Shown piece by piece: positions 12,286 to 23,853 of a stretch of 64,000 nt of DNA (position 1 is the first letter of the stretch; every line of letters begins with the position of its first letter). A program made the position numbers and the translations under genes. The DNA lies in NCBI RefSeq assembly GCF_000150275.1, contig NW_002060984.1, positions 72,725 to 136,724 on the forward strand, read 5' to 3'. This stretch comes from Trichoplax adhaerens. Its lineage: Eukaryota > Placozoa > Uniplacotomia > Trichoplacea > Trichoplacidae. Below the pieces are notes generated by a model. That model was not told the origin of the DNA. It saw only the letters and a program-made list of their open reading frames with translations, and searched no databases.

Positions 12286-15200
12286 ATGACGGAGAAAAGC
12301 CCTTCCACTCTAATCAATTTCTTCATCTTTAATACTACATTGGGCCAAGAAGAAGGCACGGTAAGTTGTCCTTTGATGCTTGGTGATTATACTTGAAACG
12401 GTCAACTTCAATCTTCAATGTTGTCCACTACTGTTCTACCATTTCCCAACAGGCTAGTGCAAGCTGTGCTTGCACAGTTGAAGTGGGATACTAACTGTAC
12501 AGTATAGTGTAAGCATACTTTTGCATACTACATGATGGCAAAAGAATGCACCAATGCAGTTGGTCATCGTCTATGGACTACCACTGTATTCTATCCTTTT
12601 AATTCAATGATTCAGGATGGATTGAACAACGCGTAGCATCAATGGATACTTTCATAGTGTCAACAGCACACAAATACTACAGTATAAAAGTCCATCAAAA
12701 GTACAGGCATCGGATAAGACTAGTTATTGATCCTGCATAGGTCGAGACAAAAAATTGTCACCAATGAGCTACCCTGCTGGGTAATATACAAAGCCAAACA
12801 GGGCTCATTCAATCTCTATCCTACAAGAAATTATCAATGAAGGCTATCGTTTATTACCTTGTTTCCTTTGCAGCCATCAATGATGATGTACAGTAGTACA
12901 AAGCGTCAAAGAGTGTCATTATACTGTACAACATGCATCGACAGTGTCGCTAATTGCATCGATCGCCATTTCCCAGTAGTAGTAGTGCAGCATCATTTAT
13001 ATGAATGCTCAGATCAATGGGATCCAATGGGTAATGGACACGTATGTCCAATCTCTGAATAGAGCTTATGGAATACCTACTAATGATGATATTTCAATTT
13101 CTGTTCAAATAGGAACACGAAAAGATTCTATTTTATTACCCAGATGCTGACAATATAGATAAGCAATCACGCAGTGTCGGGCTTTCGGAAGCGATCGTTC
13201 ATTTTTGCGGGTAATGGAAGCGTGCATAAATGCTTATAATAATTGCTAATGCTTATTGAACAACAGGTAGACACTACCAGTAGATGATAAAAGAGATGTT
13301 TAATCTACCTACTACTGTAACCAGTTATGTACCTACAGTCTACAGCATGATTGATTGGATAACAGCAAGTCTCATTCATACTATCTTTGCAATCATATTG
13401 ATCTAAAATGATATTATATATTGATAGTCTGCTATTTTCAAATGATCCTCTACACGTATTTACTCAATGTAGCTAATAATCACCTAGTATTACAATGGTA
13501 TAACTAACTACTCAGTTCCGCGTCTTCTGATTCAAGAACTTTTGCTCCTGATCGACCGTGCGAAGTTGTCCAAACGTTAAAATCCCGACAAGTCTTTTAT
13601 CAGCCTGAGGAAAATTTTTGGATGATAATGGCACGTGATTTGATATTTCAATGCAATCCGTAATGGATTGTACTTAAAGTGATGTTGTCTGCGTATTATA
13701 AATGATCAATTCCAATATATTACATGCCTACCATTGGCATCCGTACTAGAATTAATCGGAAAAAAATATTTGGCCTTTATAGACTGTATCCATCCCAGCT
13801 AGCGAAGTAACAAATAAAGATGGCAATAACATTGTCTATCATCAGGATGAAGTACAGGTAAATTAAAAATAATGACTGATAAGGCTAAAACATTTGATTG
13901 GCGTTAAGAGATATTGATAATTATTTCAAGTGCTACGAATATCTTCGCTACTTATTTGAATTTATTCTCCATAGGATCAGGCATTACAATCAATTTTGAT
14001 GTTATCCTATAAAATATTTAGGGTGAGTGTAGCTAAAATGGTTTAAAGAATCGTCTCTCAGTTTTCATGGCTTTATTACTTCGGTAGCGGTAGCGATAGC
14101 CTTTACATCTTGTTAATAAAGCGAATTTTATCTGTAAACAGCTCTTTAATGGTCCCTTTTCCATGACATTTAATGAAAGTGTTGATTCTTGCCGTGAACT
14201 TTTAAAACACTTTTTTACACGTGTAAGTATGATACTAAATGGATAATTTGTAAATGGCAATCTCTCTTTGATCCTTTCGAAATCAATGCTACTAAATCGC
14301 TAATGCCATTCCAAGTACTTTATTTGTAAATTGCAGTAGATGCTAAAGTCAATTTCAAAAAATGACACTTTATTTCACCTGATCAATCAAGCGATACTAG
14401 AAATTAAATACAATTAAATCGGTTGCAAATCTACCGCGATTAGGATCTATATATAGAATGCTTCTATCTAAATACCATCCGTCATGAATGACTGACATGC
14501 TTGGACAATTTTCTTAGTCAAGAAATTAACACCCTATCGTAACAATTTCAATATTTAACGGTTGTTACCTCTTTACAGTTTATCAAGTCAATAAAACTAG
14601 CACAGCAAGATTTGCAAGACGTTTTACAAGGTATTGTACTAAATTTCTACCTCAGCTTTTCACAGAGCTACGTATTCCACGCGCGATATTCAATTTAATG
14701 TCTAACCAATTTTCTTTCACATAATTGAAATAGGGATTCGGTTTTTACCATTGGGTAAACAGCAATTTTTAAAAGTTCAGCAATTCATTAATTTAATTGA
14801 AGCTAACTTTAGGTAAGCAAAACTGGAAATAAGTGTTATTGAATGGTTTATTACACGCTATTGAGCTATATCGATTAGCCAGTTACCTGTTAAGGTGATC
14901 GTCTCACAACGACAATATGGTACAAACATACTAATAATAACAATGTGCTGATAATGATAAATCCTGATTTTTCCTTACAGTAATATTACTTATGCACAAC
15001 TTCTGTTTGACGATCAGTTAATTTGGTAAGTTTGATAGACGTAGCATCACCAGTCTATTTCAGCTCAACTTAGAAAATAACTTTATAAAGTATCCTAAAT
15101 TGATGCATTACACCATTTGGATATTACCTTTTTAAAGGAGTAGTCTCGATCTCGATCATACACAAATTCTTTATGGCTATTTAACTACCAATTTATTACC

Positions 15201-16509
15201 TAATCATCAAGAAGCGGAGGTAGCATCATCATTAGATCCTAACATGAATCGTTATTGTCTATTTGAACCCTTATGCACTGTTACAAACTATTTGTAGAAT
15301 ATTAAAGATCAGAATAGTAAGGACTCGAAATCTGTAATATATAATCTCGACGTGCAGGGAAAGTAAGCTCTATGCAATTACTACTATTCGTGCGATTATT
15401 GTACCTGAGTATGCTGTTAAAATACTTCCTGGCTGGCATTAGATTTATAACAGGGCCAACAGAACTCGGACATGCAGCTTCAATAGGAAAAATTCCTAGA
15501 ATATTTATTAATAAAAATGGTAAATGGGAAATTTTCGCTGTGATCGTTTATAAGGTATTGGTTGATGTCTACATTGATTATTATTATTACAATCTGTAAA
15601 CTCTCGTCATATTTCCTTTTACCTTATGACAGGTGCTAGATACTGTGCTTTGCATGTTGGTCAAGTGTAAGTTATAAGGCAAATCTGAATACATAATTGA
15701 AATAATACCAATTGTTTTTGAAATATTCTTTATCTTTTACTGCGTTTAAAAAGTGTTCTTAATGAATTGTTCTGATTATAGATGATACAATTTTTCCAAC
15801 GAGCACAAGCACTATCGATTTCTTCCGTAAATTGGATAAGTTTATTGGACCTCAAATCAAACAGTTGACTTTCGACATTGCTGAGCAAAATATTATCAAT
15901 CGTCGATTGTCTTTGTAAATAAATTAATTTTAATATTTAATGATTGTCAAGTGGTTATCCTGACGTCGCTGTAATCATACCGTCAATTTACAATTTGATA
16001 TAGAACTGAGATGCAATATAGATTTATCTACTTCAACCATATGAACTGCGCATTCAAATCAAGTATATACCCCAAGATAAATCAACCTGCTATTATAGGA
16101 CCCGACTTAATGCGCTTATTCTGCGATATTCATGCAGAATTTGACAAGTATGGTTTAAATTTGATCCTATCCGTAGGTTGATATCTGTATTGCTAATCAA
16201 TCAATTAATGTACTTGCCCGACTGTCAACTTAATTTATAGGTCGAAAAGTAATGAAGAATTTTTGGCAAAGACTGCGACAGATTGTTGGGTTGTGGGCAA
16301 AATTGCGGATCAGAGAGAGCTATTTGTCGCTCAAAACCTGAAGAACGGGAGTCTTTTAGACATTAATGGTAATATTTTTGAATTATTTTGCTAAACGTAG
16401 ATTTTGGAATGATCCACTAACAACGTGTATCTTTGTTCTTTATATATTAGATGAAATGAAAAAGCTTGTTGGTTCCTTGTTTGGCAATATTTTCTATTTT
16501 AATAGCTAA
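12286..16509 (+). CDS. CCZ1: Vacuolar fusion protein CCZ1
   Basis: CCZ1 pairs with MON1 to form the guanine-nucleotide exchange factor that activates Rab7 on late endosomes and lysosomes. Exons: 12286-12360, 13113-13210, 13537-13634, 13799-13857, 13975-14022, 14142-14222, 14579-14630, 14734-14812, 14981-15025, 15138-15293, 15443-15554, 15633-15666, 15782-15914, 16004-16147, 16241-16368, 16451-16509. They total 1401 nt, 466 aa plus stop; human CCZ1 has 482. Recognisable blocks in order are LINFFIFN (first longin strand), HEKILFYYPDADN, YQPEENFWMIM, FLPLGKQQFLKVQQFINLIE, LLFDDQLIW, LYGYLTTNLLP, FITGPTEL, IDFFRKLDKFIGPQ, FIYFNHMN, DCWVVGKIADQRELF and the C-terminal FGNIFYFN. All introns are GT-AG and keep frame. 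Weakest points are the exon 3 donor (13634) and the exon 10 donor (15293). Confidence 0.94.
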
Positions 16510-18712
16510 GTTACACGTAAATGAAAACATTACCTTATGAGAAATGACGAATATTTCATTGCTGTTATAAAAATTTAGTGGTAACCGACGTGCCATTTAA
16601 TACAGATTTTGAAATCGTGTAGCATCTCAACATTTGGTTATAACGAAGGGAAGAAAATAATATCTGTATTCTGTAATATCTGAAGTTTATATTATACAAT
16701 TGTATTATAAATTGGATGTAAAGTGTTTGATACTGTAGTCATAAACTGTTTTGTTAATTAGTCCATCTAGTTTATCTGTGCATTAAAATGATTCCAGCTA
16801 TTGAAATTGTATCTGGTTTCAGTTGCGCGCTATTATAATATAATGAAATGTGTGTACTGTGATAGCAACAAACGCTAATAGCTATTTCGGTAAAAGTTGT
16901 TGTATAGCTCGTTGATACGGAATACGATCGCTATATTTCGCTCACAAATTTGCATAAAATAACAATGCGAATACTATTTGTAAGCCTTCAGGTCATAAAC
17001 TATATCATTATAAATTATGTCATTTGCCAAATCTTTTATGGATTTAAAGTTTTACGAAATCAAAAGATGCTAGTAAACTGTAATTCGTTGATATCTAATA
17101 TCTCACTGTAAGTAAGAGGAAGTTCTGTATACCTTTAGATTAAGTCATTAATTCGTATTAACTCGTTGAACATTTGTTTTATCGCAATTTTGTACACGAC
17201 CTAATTTTAAGTTTTAGCTATGCAATTACATACCGAAATGGTAACATGTGTTAAAGCAATTTATATTATATGAAAAAATACCATATATTAATTATCGCTT
17301 CTAGATGTTATATTTATCGGTATATTTGCTGGATATTAAAGACTGTCATGAACAGTCAAATGAATAAATTGTTGTCGTCGTTGCGGAATAATCTTAGAGA
17401 AATGATACTGAAATACTAAAAATCTAAAGCTTAGCAGGGAGGAAAATAGCAACTGCTTAAATAGTAAGATATAAAATGATAACAATCAACTAATTATAAT
17501 AACAAGCCCGGTGATAATTAACTTCATTTTGTTTTAATCGAATGCTAGCTTTTGTAATTGATTGAAATGCAAAGGTGACTTTATGATAAGTAAAAACCAG
17601 TATTGTAATAAATTTTCCATCAGGCACTTACTTGAGAGGATTATATAATTGGTGGTATGGATAAAAGTTCTGTATGATACTAGAGTACCTCAGTACTATG
17701 ATGAGAAATCAGCTTCATAATTAGGCAGTATTCTACGCAAGTTACTATTCTTAACAATATGCGTTTTATTACAGCAGACTACGACATCTAAACAAGTATC
17801 CTATGCTTAAAGGAGACATGTGGTGCTACTTATCTTTAAAACGGAACAATATTTCGAATTGATGCATGCCCTGATTATTTTGATAAAGAGCTATCGTTTA
17901 ATGCGGGCAATAAGACACATGTATAGAACAATAATTTCTTTAAGGCTATGATATTTATTAATTATGGACAAGGATACCATACCTCATGAAATATCAACTT
18001 TGTGGATACTTTTGATCGGGGAAGGGACTCAAATTAGGTTAGTACAGAAAGTCAACGTTTTTTTATAGTCAATAACAGTTTTATAAAATAGTAACATTTC
18101 CGAAGCTTACTGCTAAATTACATTATTCTGTATGTGAGTTCAAGTTGGATTTGTATGGAAAACAAATGTTTTTAAGTCCATTAATATAAAATAGTAATCT
18201 CTAAGAGGTTTAACATTCTACTTTACGTTACATAATTCTGCTTACGAGTAAAATATTTATTAGATCGCAATATACTCGCATTAGGGAACGTATACGCATC
18301 CTTGCAAACGATTTAAGGAAGAAAATAAAGATACAAACGGTTAATAAATGATCATTCGTATTTGTGTCACGTACGTAGATGATTTTATTGGAATACCTTT
18401 CGGTTTAAATTTCGAATACAGCAAGATTGCATTGCATTAAGAGTTGATATTTTACAATATTGAAACTGAATGGAGCTTTTGTACATAGCAAACTCTGGTA
18501 TAAAATGATGAAATAACCAGACTAACCAGCCATACCATGCCTGCCTAAACCTCAACGCAACGTAAGCAACATTGCGTATCATCTAAATTGTGCAATAAGT
18601 ATACAAATGCACACCTATTGTAGCGAATCGTTAAGAACATTTGCATTATTATCAAATCTAAAAAGATACCGAAGCGAGGAATCTCTGAGCCTTCGTTAGA
18701 ATGTAGCATGAA
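16510..18712. other. Intergenic, CCZ1 / RPP21
   Basis: About 2.2 kb of AT-rich sequence between the convergent ends of CCZ1 and RPP21. Short open frames on both strands look like chance, with no family resemblance and no splice context. I see no RNA gene or defined repeat. Confidence 0.4.
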
Positions 18713-19093
18713 CTAACTAACTACAACTTTCGGGTTTTCGGTAAATAATACATTAGTAGAGCGAGACAGAAATCGCTTGGTTGTTGCACAGTCTTTACAT
18801 TTCAAGATAACATGTTTTTCACGCTTCGAACTATGGCGTATTGTCGATGTGATGCCTGGAATCAGTAGTAAATCGCATTTCTTACACAACGTTCTCTTGA
18901 TATTTGGATCTAATCTCAGTACTAATTTCTTCGCTATCTTTCTGAGTGATCTAACATAAATCCTGCATAATTGATTGGCTTCCTCTTGAGATTTTCCGCA
19001 AGTCAATGCCGTATGAGCGGCTTGGTACATAAAATTGATCCGATGTGAAATCTCTTTATTAGGTATGTTAAGTTGTTTCGTCGTTGCAGCCAT
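18713..19093 (-). CDS. RPP21: Ribonuclease P protein subunit p21 (Rpr2/Rpp21)
   Basis: Protein subunit of nuclear RNase P, which trims the 5' leader of precursor tRNAs. A single uninterrupted frame of 126 aa from ATG at 19093 to TAG. The N-terminal helical part reads ISHRINFMYQAAHTAL, followed by RIYVRSLRKIAKKLVLR and then RLDPNIKRTLCKKC. Two CxxC pairs, CKKC and CKDC, form the zinc ribbon typical of the family, separated by LLIPGITSTIR. Human RPP21 is 154 aa; the difference is its longer, poorly conserved tail. Unlike its multi-exon neighbours this gene has no intron. Start choice: the first in-frame ATG gives MAATTKQLNIP, just before the conserved region. Confidence 0.93.
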   Translation of the reverse strand: MAATTKQLNIPNKEISHRINFMYQAAHTALTCGKSQEEANQLCRIYVRSLRKIAKKLVLRLDPNIKRTLCKKCDLLLIPGITSTIRHSSKREKHVILKCKDCATTKRFLSRSTNVLFTENPKVVVS

Positions 19094-20144
19094 AGGGCAA
19101 TCAATCAGTCGATTATCTTAACACTGCATACTGGAATGAATAACAAAGCTACGCAACTAAGATTTGAGCCTATCCGAAAGCACTCTATCTATCCAAATGC
19201 TATTAGGATTTTTGATCTGCTTCCAAGATGTCGATCTTGCAGCTTTCGACTTCGTTATTGCAGTTGGCGTTGCAAAGTTTTAATATGGTGGTGATCACGC
19301 GAATGAATTAGTAATTTGGCCGTACGCTGCAGTAATGGACCTACAGTTCAGTCATATCTATATTCAGTATCACGTGTTTTGGGCACAAAATATCTTGCTC
19401 GGTATAATACGCCGACGTAGTTAGCGTCCCGCTTGAACCCTTTATTAAAGCTGCTATACAGAATTTAGTTATGCTAGCTATGCAATACTGAAAACGGAAA
19501 GATATAGTCAGATTAATTACTGACAGTAAGATTATATTGCAATGATGCTATACTGTAGCAACACAGTAAGCCACTATATGATTGCGTAAGGTGGTTTATT
19601 TAGGGATAAGTTAAAACACTTAAAGAATACTGTTCAAGTTTCACGATTTTATTGGACTCGAATCAACGTAAGAGCATTCGCTATTTTTTATTATCCATAA
19701 AGGCAAATTCGCAAGTGTCCTAGGGAAATTCTAAATTTATATTAACAAGTCCATACAACTATATTGCAATAGATTATTATTTTTTATTCAGCAATCCCAT
19801 TTTAGCATATTATTAGTTGAATTATAAAATAGGAAAGTAGACTTTAATGTTGCCTTGAAGCCAAGATCATTCATAAAAGTTAACGCTTTAGTTAGAAATA
19901 ACTGTTCAAAATAATATTTTCTCTAATATGCTTTTCTTTGGAGCGACTTATGTTTATACGCCAGATTGGAAGATAAAAAAGCAATAATATTTACAAAAAA
20001 TTGTCAAATTCTCGCAACTGCTGTAAATCAGTGAAAAAAAGTATTACTTATATATGTATATATATATACAAGTGGAAAATAACATTTACAAATTCTGCCC
20101 TTGGCTAGACAGGCCTTTCCAAATATAGTTACACGTAATAGTTG
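19094..20144. other. Region upstream of RPP21 and downstream of COX10
   Basis: Between the RPP21 start and the COX10 stop. It should hold the RPP21 promoter and the COX10 3' UTR. A TA-rich simple repeat lies at about 20050-20070. The plus-strand open frame near 19073-19294 is a short unsupported frame next to RPP21. Nothing else recognised. Confidence 0.35.
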
Positions 20145-22321
20145 TTAATTTTTATCATCTTTCTCTTGTTTAGGCTTCTCATCTCTATGTATTAATTTAC
20201 TGACAAACATTGTACCAATAATTAAGGGTAAATAGTATAAGCTAAACCTAAACAGTTTCCTTGCTGATTGATTATTCGCATCCTTATGAAATCGCCACGC
20301 TAACCACGTAAACCACGCGTTAGTCGGCAATGAATACAGGGCAAACCACCAGGGTGTCAACTGACATATCGGTAAAAGACACGATAATAACGTTAGAGCC
20401 AAAGTGTGCCTTAATGATACTCTTCTACATAATTCTGGATGTGTTACGGCCATCATTCGATAACCTAAGGCACAAGCATTACATGGTGTAAATATTTCGT
20501 ATGGAAGTCTTACAAGTATTATTTACATACTGCGTATAGAATCAACCTGCTCGCGAGTAATCCGCTTTTAAATTCCAGCTTAAAGCATTAAAATGTGGAA
20601 ACTGCCATGAGTAAAGTATACCAGCTAAAGCTAGACCTCCAATATCGATTCCACCTGTTTTTGCAGCCCATCCCATCAATGGTGGTAATGCTCCGACAAT
20701 CGCTCCAAGCCATGTATTACCAATTCCTAAGCGCTTTGATGGTGTATAAATGCAAGTGTATAGAAATATATTTAAAGCGGCCAAATACGCAGTTAAAGGA
20801 TTTACAGCATAGTAGAGTAAAGATACGCTAGAAATTCCACTTAGGGTAGCAAAGGTCATTGCATGTACGGGTCTATCAATCAAAATAGAAGGCGAGGCAA
20901 AGTTGCTAATTTAGTCTTGAGAATATAACCACCTTTCTTACATACATCATCATCTTTACAAGATCTAACGGTTTAATAAAATTAAAATTGAATTACGTGA
21001 TAAGTCCTTTGACTAATACTCGATTTCGTGTTCTAGCCATTTGGCTATCATAAGGTACCTCAAGCCACTGTCAAATATGAAATGAATTATAATGGACATT
21101 TTAAAATTGATCAATTTATGATGGATAACCTTTTTTAAATTTCAACATGCTCTGACCTGATTTATAGCATTTGCTGAGCAACCACTCAATCCAACGCCTA
21201 AACTAGTACATAGCAACGAGGATAGGACAGTATCACCAGGGGCCAATAGATATCCACCAATAGAGGTTAACAGTACAAGGCCTACGTAAATTATGATGTT
21301 GATATAAATTAGATGATAAGAAAGTCCTACTTTATAACGTTAATGTAAAGATATTGATTAAGTATATCATGATCAGCTATTCTAATCCACTTGAACAATC
21401 GTCAACAAATAGGATACGCCTTGTCTACAGAGTATCAATAGCATTATTACTTGCGTCGTGATTTGGGTTTTGTCTACTTATAATTCTTAATTATGATTGT
21501 AAATACCCGTAAGGTGGTAAACAGAAACAATTTAGTGTCGATTCTACGGTACAGTAGTAGCATTTCTGATGGAATATAATATACAAAATAAGAGTGTAGT
21601 ATGGCTGCATCAATATCTGACGGTTGTCCTTTTGTAATCAATTATTTTTAATACGTACGAGTTCATGTTATTGAAGAGTAGATAATTTTGCTTTAAGATT
21701 TGCCCATCTATTGTTGCTGTGCTATCTTTAGTTGATTTGACTTGACTAAATAAACATGGTGTCTTTAGGTTTACAATATACTATAATTATTAATGATATC
21801 GATTAACTTTTAGAACGTATCCTTAATTCCACTGTTAATAATTCCTTCCTGCTATTGATATATATTATTCAGTACTCCGTAATTTTTACTACTTGGATGA
21901 TAGCGTATTAGCATTTTACTGTATTCCTTTCGATGTAAATATATAGTAATATTTTTTTCCAACCCCGTCTATAGCTATGTAGCCTTTAGACTATTGCCAA
22001 CGATGTACTGTACGTGTACAGTATAGTATATTGGATGCACGTATGACGTGTATGAAGTAATCAAGATTGTATCGCCTTCTTAGATAAACGTTGCAATCAT
22101 AATATTCAATCTACAGGACAAGCATACCAAATCACTTTACCTGTTAATCTAATTTTGGATATTTGCAAGTAAACAGGCAATAATTTATTGATGCTAGTTG
22201 TATGGCTAGCCGTCGAATTGGAATTGATTGGTAAGCCATTGTTTCCATTAGCTGGATGTACGACGTTAGAATTATTCGTGTCTGGACTAGTGCTACTAAT
22301 ACGTAACAATTGCACGTTGAC
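20145..22321 (-). CDS. COX10: Protoheme IX farnesyltransferase COX10 (5' end incomplete)
   Basis: COX10 adds a farnesyl group to heme b, the first step of heme A synthesis for cytochrome c oxidase, in the mitochondrial inner membrane. Exons: 22321-22141, 21281-21157, 21067-20997, 20872-20547, 20464-20145. Phases agree at every junction; together they code 340 aa. The first listed exon ends LQISKIRLT (human LSKIKLT). The second has YLLAPGD and CSANAINQ. The third begins [16 protein letters not shown], the polyprenyl-acceptor motif with its Asp and the RTRNR stretch; the usual first residues are FF, here WL. The fourth contains [14 protein letters not shown] and [15 protein letters not shown]. 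The fifth contains [12 protein letters not shown]. Human COX10 has 443 aa, so an N-terminal mitochondrial targeting part is missing from this model. The exon starting at 22321 follows an acceptor, so at least one upstream exon is needed; one candidate is 23131-23110. Confidence 0.92.
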
Positions 22322-22367
22322 CTGATAATTTCAATAATCTGACATTAGTATTAGGTTAACGAAAAGA

Positions 22368-22620
22368 ACAACAAGTATTGTTAAACCATCCATTTGGTCA
22401 GGTAGCAACGCTGTATCGAAAGATGTGACTGTCAACACAGTCTAAGCTTAATTCACCAAGAGCTCAACAGACATACGTAGCGTATTCAGTTCACAGAAAG
22501 TACAACAAGGATTGTTAATCCATCCATTAGGTAAAGTAGCAACGCTGTATGGAACGATCTGACTTTCAATAGTTCAAAGCTAATTCACAAATAGCTCTAC
22601 CGTATAAGAATGACTTCAAG
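22368..22620. repeat. Two-copy ~134-bp tandem duplication upstream of COX10 exons
   Basis: The block starting ACAACAAG at 22368 reappears at 22502 with about 80% identity by eye. Shared landmarks are TAGCAACGCTGTAT, CATCCATT and TAATTCAC in the same order. It lies just upstream of the first recognised COX10 exon, in an intron or the 5' flank. No function can be read from it. Confidence 0.75.
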
Positions 22621-22621
22621 T

Positions 22622-23853
22622 GAGCACTATACGACTAGAATACAGTACTAAGACAGCTATAGAGACAACAGAGAAATTGGATATCATGTTGTAGTTTCCT
22701 GTTATGGTCAATCGATCATCGTTGACAGAATTGCAAGCACGTGAAAGAATATCGATGATGCATTATCAGAGAGATAGTACTATCATGATACGGGTATAGA
22801 AAGCAGTAAGGACTGAAAATAGCTGTAGTCGATATCATGTTTATCGCTTAGGCAGGCACCTTGCATTGATTGGCGGCCGGGATCAGTCGACCATGACTAT
22901 TGGAAAGTGGAGAGCCATATCCAGTCGTACGATAGAACTTGATGATCGCACTCGGTGAGCCGTTGGCTACTTTACCTAAAAGCCCCATCAACACAAGTTA
23001 ATACTGATTAAGAATGGAAAGCCAATAAGGTATCGTGAATAATCACAGATTCCCAGCACAGATTCTTGGATTCTTCATGAAAACTACCTCAAATTGGAAG
23101 TAAACTTACTTAGAAGTCGCACAGATGCCATTCAAGACCACATTTTCAGCTATGCATGTGCAAAATTCGATGCTAGGACTACCCGTACTAGCTTCAACAT
23201 ATCGACCGCCGATCCATCGCGAAGTCTATATACAGTATCAGAACGACCGAGTCTGGTCTAGTCTAGCGACTGCGCATGAGCAGTCTAAAGTATGGTTGAT
23301 CGCTGCTTCTGTATTGCTGTCCTATCTTTGACTGCTACTGGTTTCCTTTAGTGGATTAACATTGATCCTTGACATGATATTGACTGATATTATACTCAGT
23401 ACACAGTTCTATTTCAACAGCAATTTTAAAAACCATCGAGAAATCACACGATCAATTCCCTTTCATCATATGTCGTTAGCGTTGTATTTTTATGCCATCA
23501 GTATAGCCATGGCCTACGGCAAGCAGCTAGAGTTTTGTGTTCCATGCAACAGTACTGTACTTAGTGTATTACAACTGCTGTGCTGTGCTGTACCTAGTGA
23601 GTATTAGACTCTCCGTAGTACAGTGCACAGTACCAGAATCTACAGTACATTTTCTCGTTCGTACTGTAGTGCCTGCTCTACCGTAGCAAGCAAATACGTC
23701 TACGGTAACCTATCCCATACACTACTGCATAGTATGGTCAAAACAAGTAATGTAAAAGATCGACATTGTTACGCTAGCGCAGGCTTGCCAAGTTGCCCTA
23801 GAAACCCTGCTTGACCATTAATCGTCTTCCGTGCTTTCACTCTCTGATTCAAA
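22622..23853. other. COX10 / GGH divergent upstream region
   Basis: Sequence between the two divergent genes. It is richer in GC than average and contains several GTACTGTA/TACAGT palindromes, notably at about 23550-23690, the same vocabulary as the 10.9-12.2 kb satellite. On the minus strand 23131-23110 reads as a possible first COX10 exon (ATG, codons for MASVRLL, then a GTAAGT donor). Its phase does not join directly to the exon at 22321, so an additional exon would be required. Plus-strand open frames at 23125-23814 have no family resemblance. Confidence 0.35.

Noticed and set aside
12859-13062. Plus-strand open frame of 67 codons
   Set aside because: It lies wholly inside CCZ1 intron 1, which is fixed by the well-matched exons at 12286-12360 and 13113-13210.
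14033-14260. Minus-strand open frame of 75 codons
   Set aside because: It is antisense to CCZ1 exon 6 (14142-14222) and has no family resemblance.
18385-18582. Minus-strand open frame of 65 codons downstream of RPP21
   Set aside because: No similarity, no splice context, and the RPP21 frame already ends at a stop at 18713.
22106-22315. COX10 exon starting at GTG as if it were a start codon
   Set aside because: The frame continues upstream to a splice acceptor at 22322-22324; the exon is internal and the true start is further upstream.
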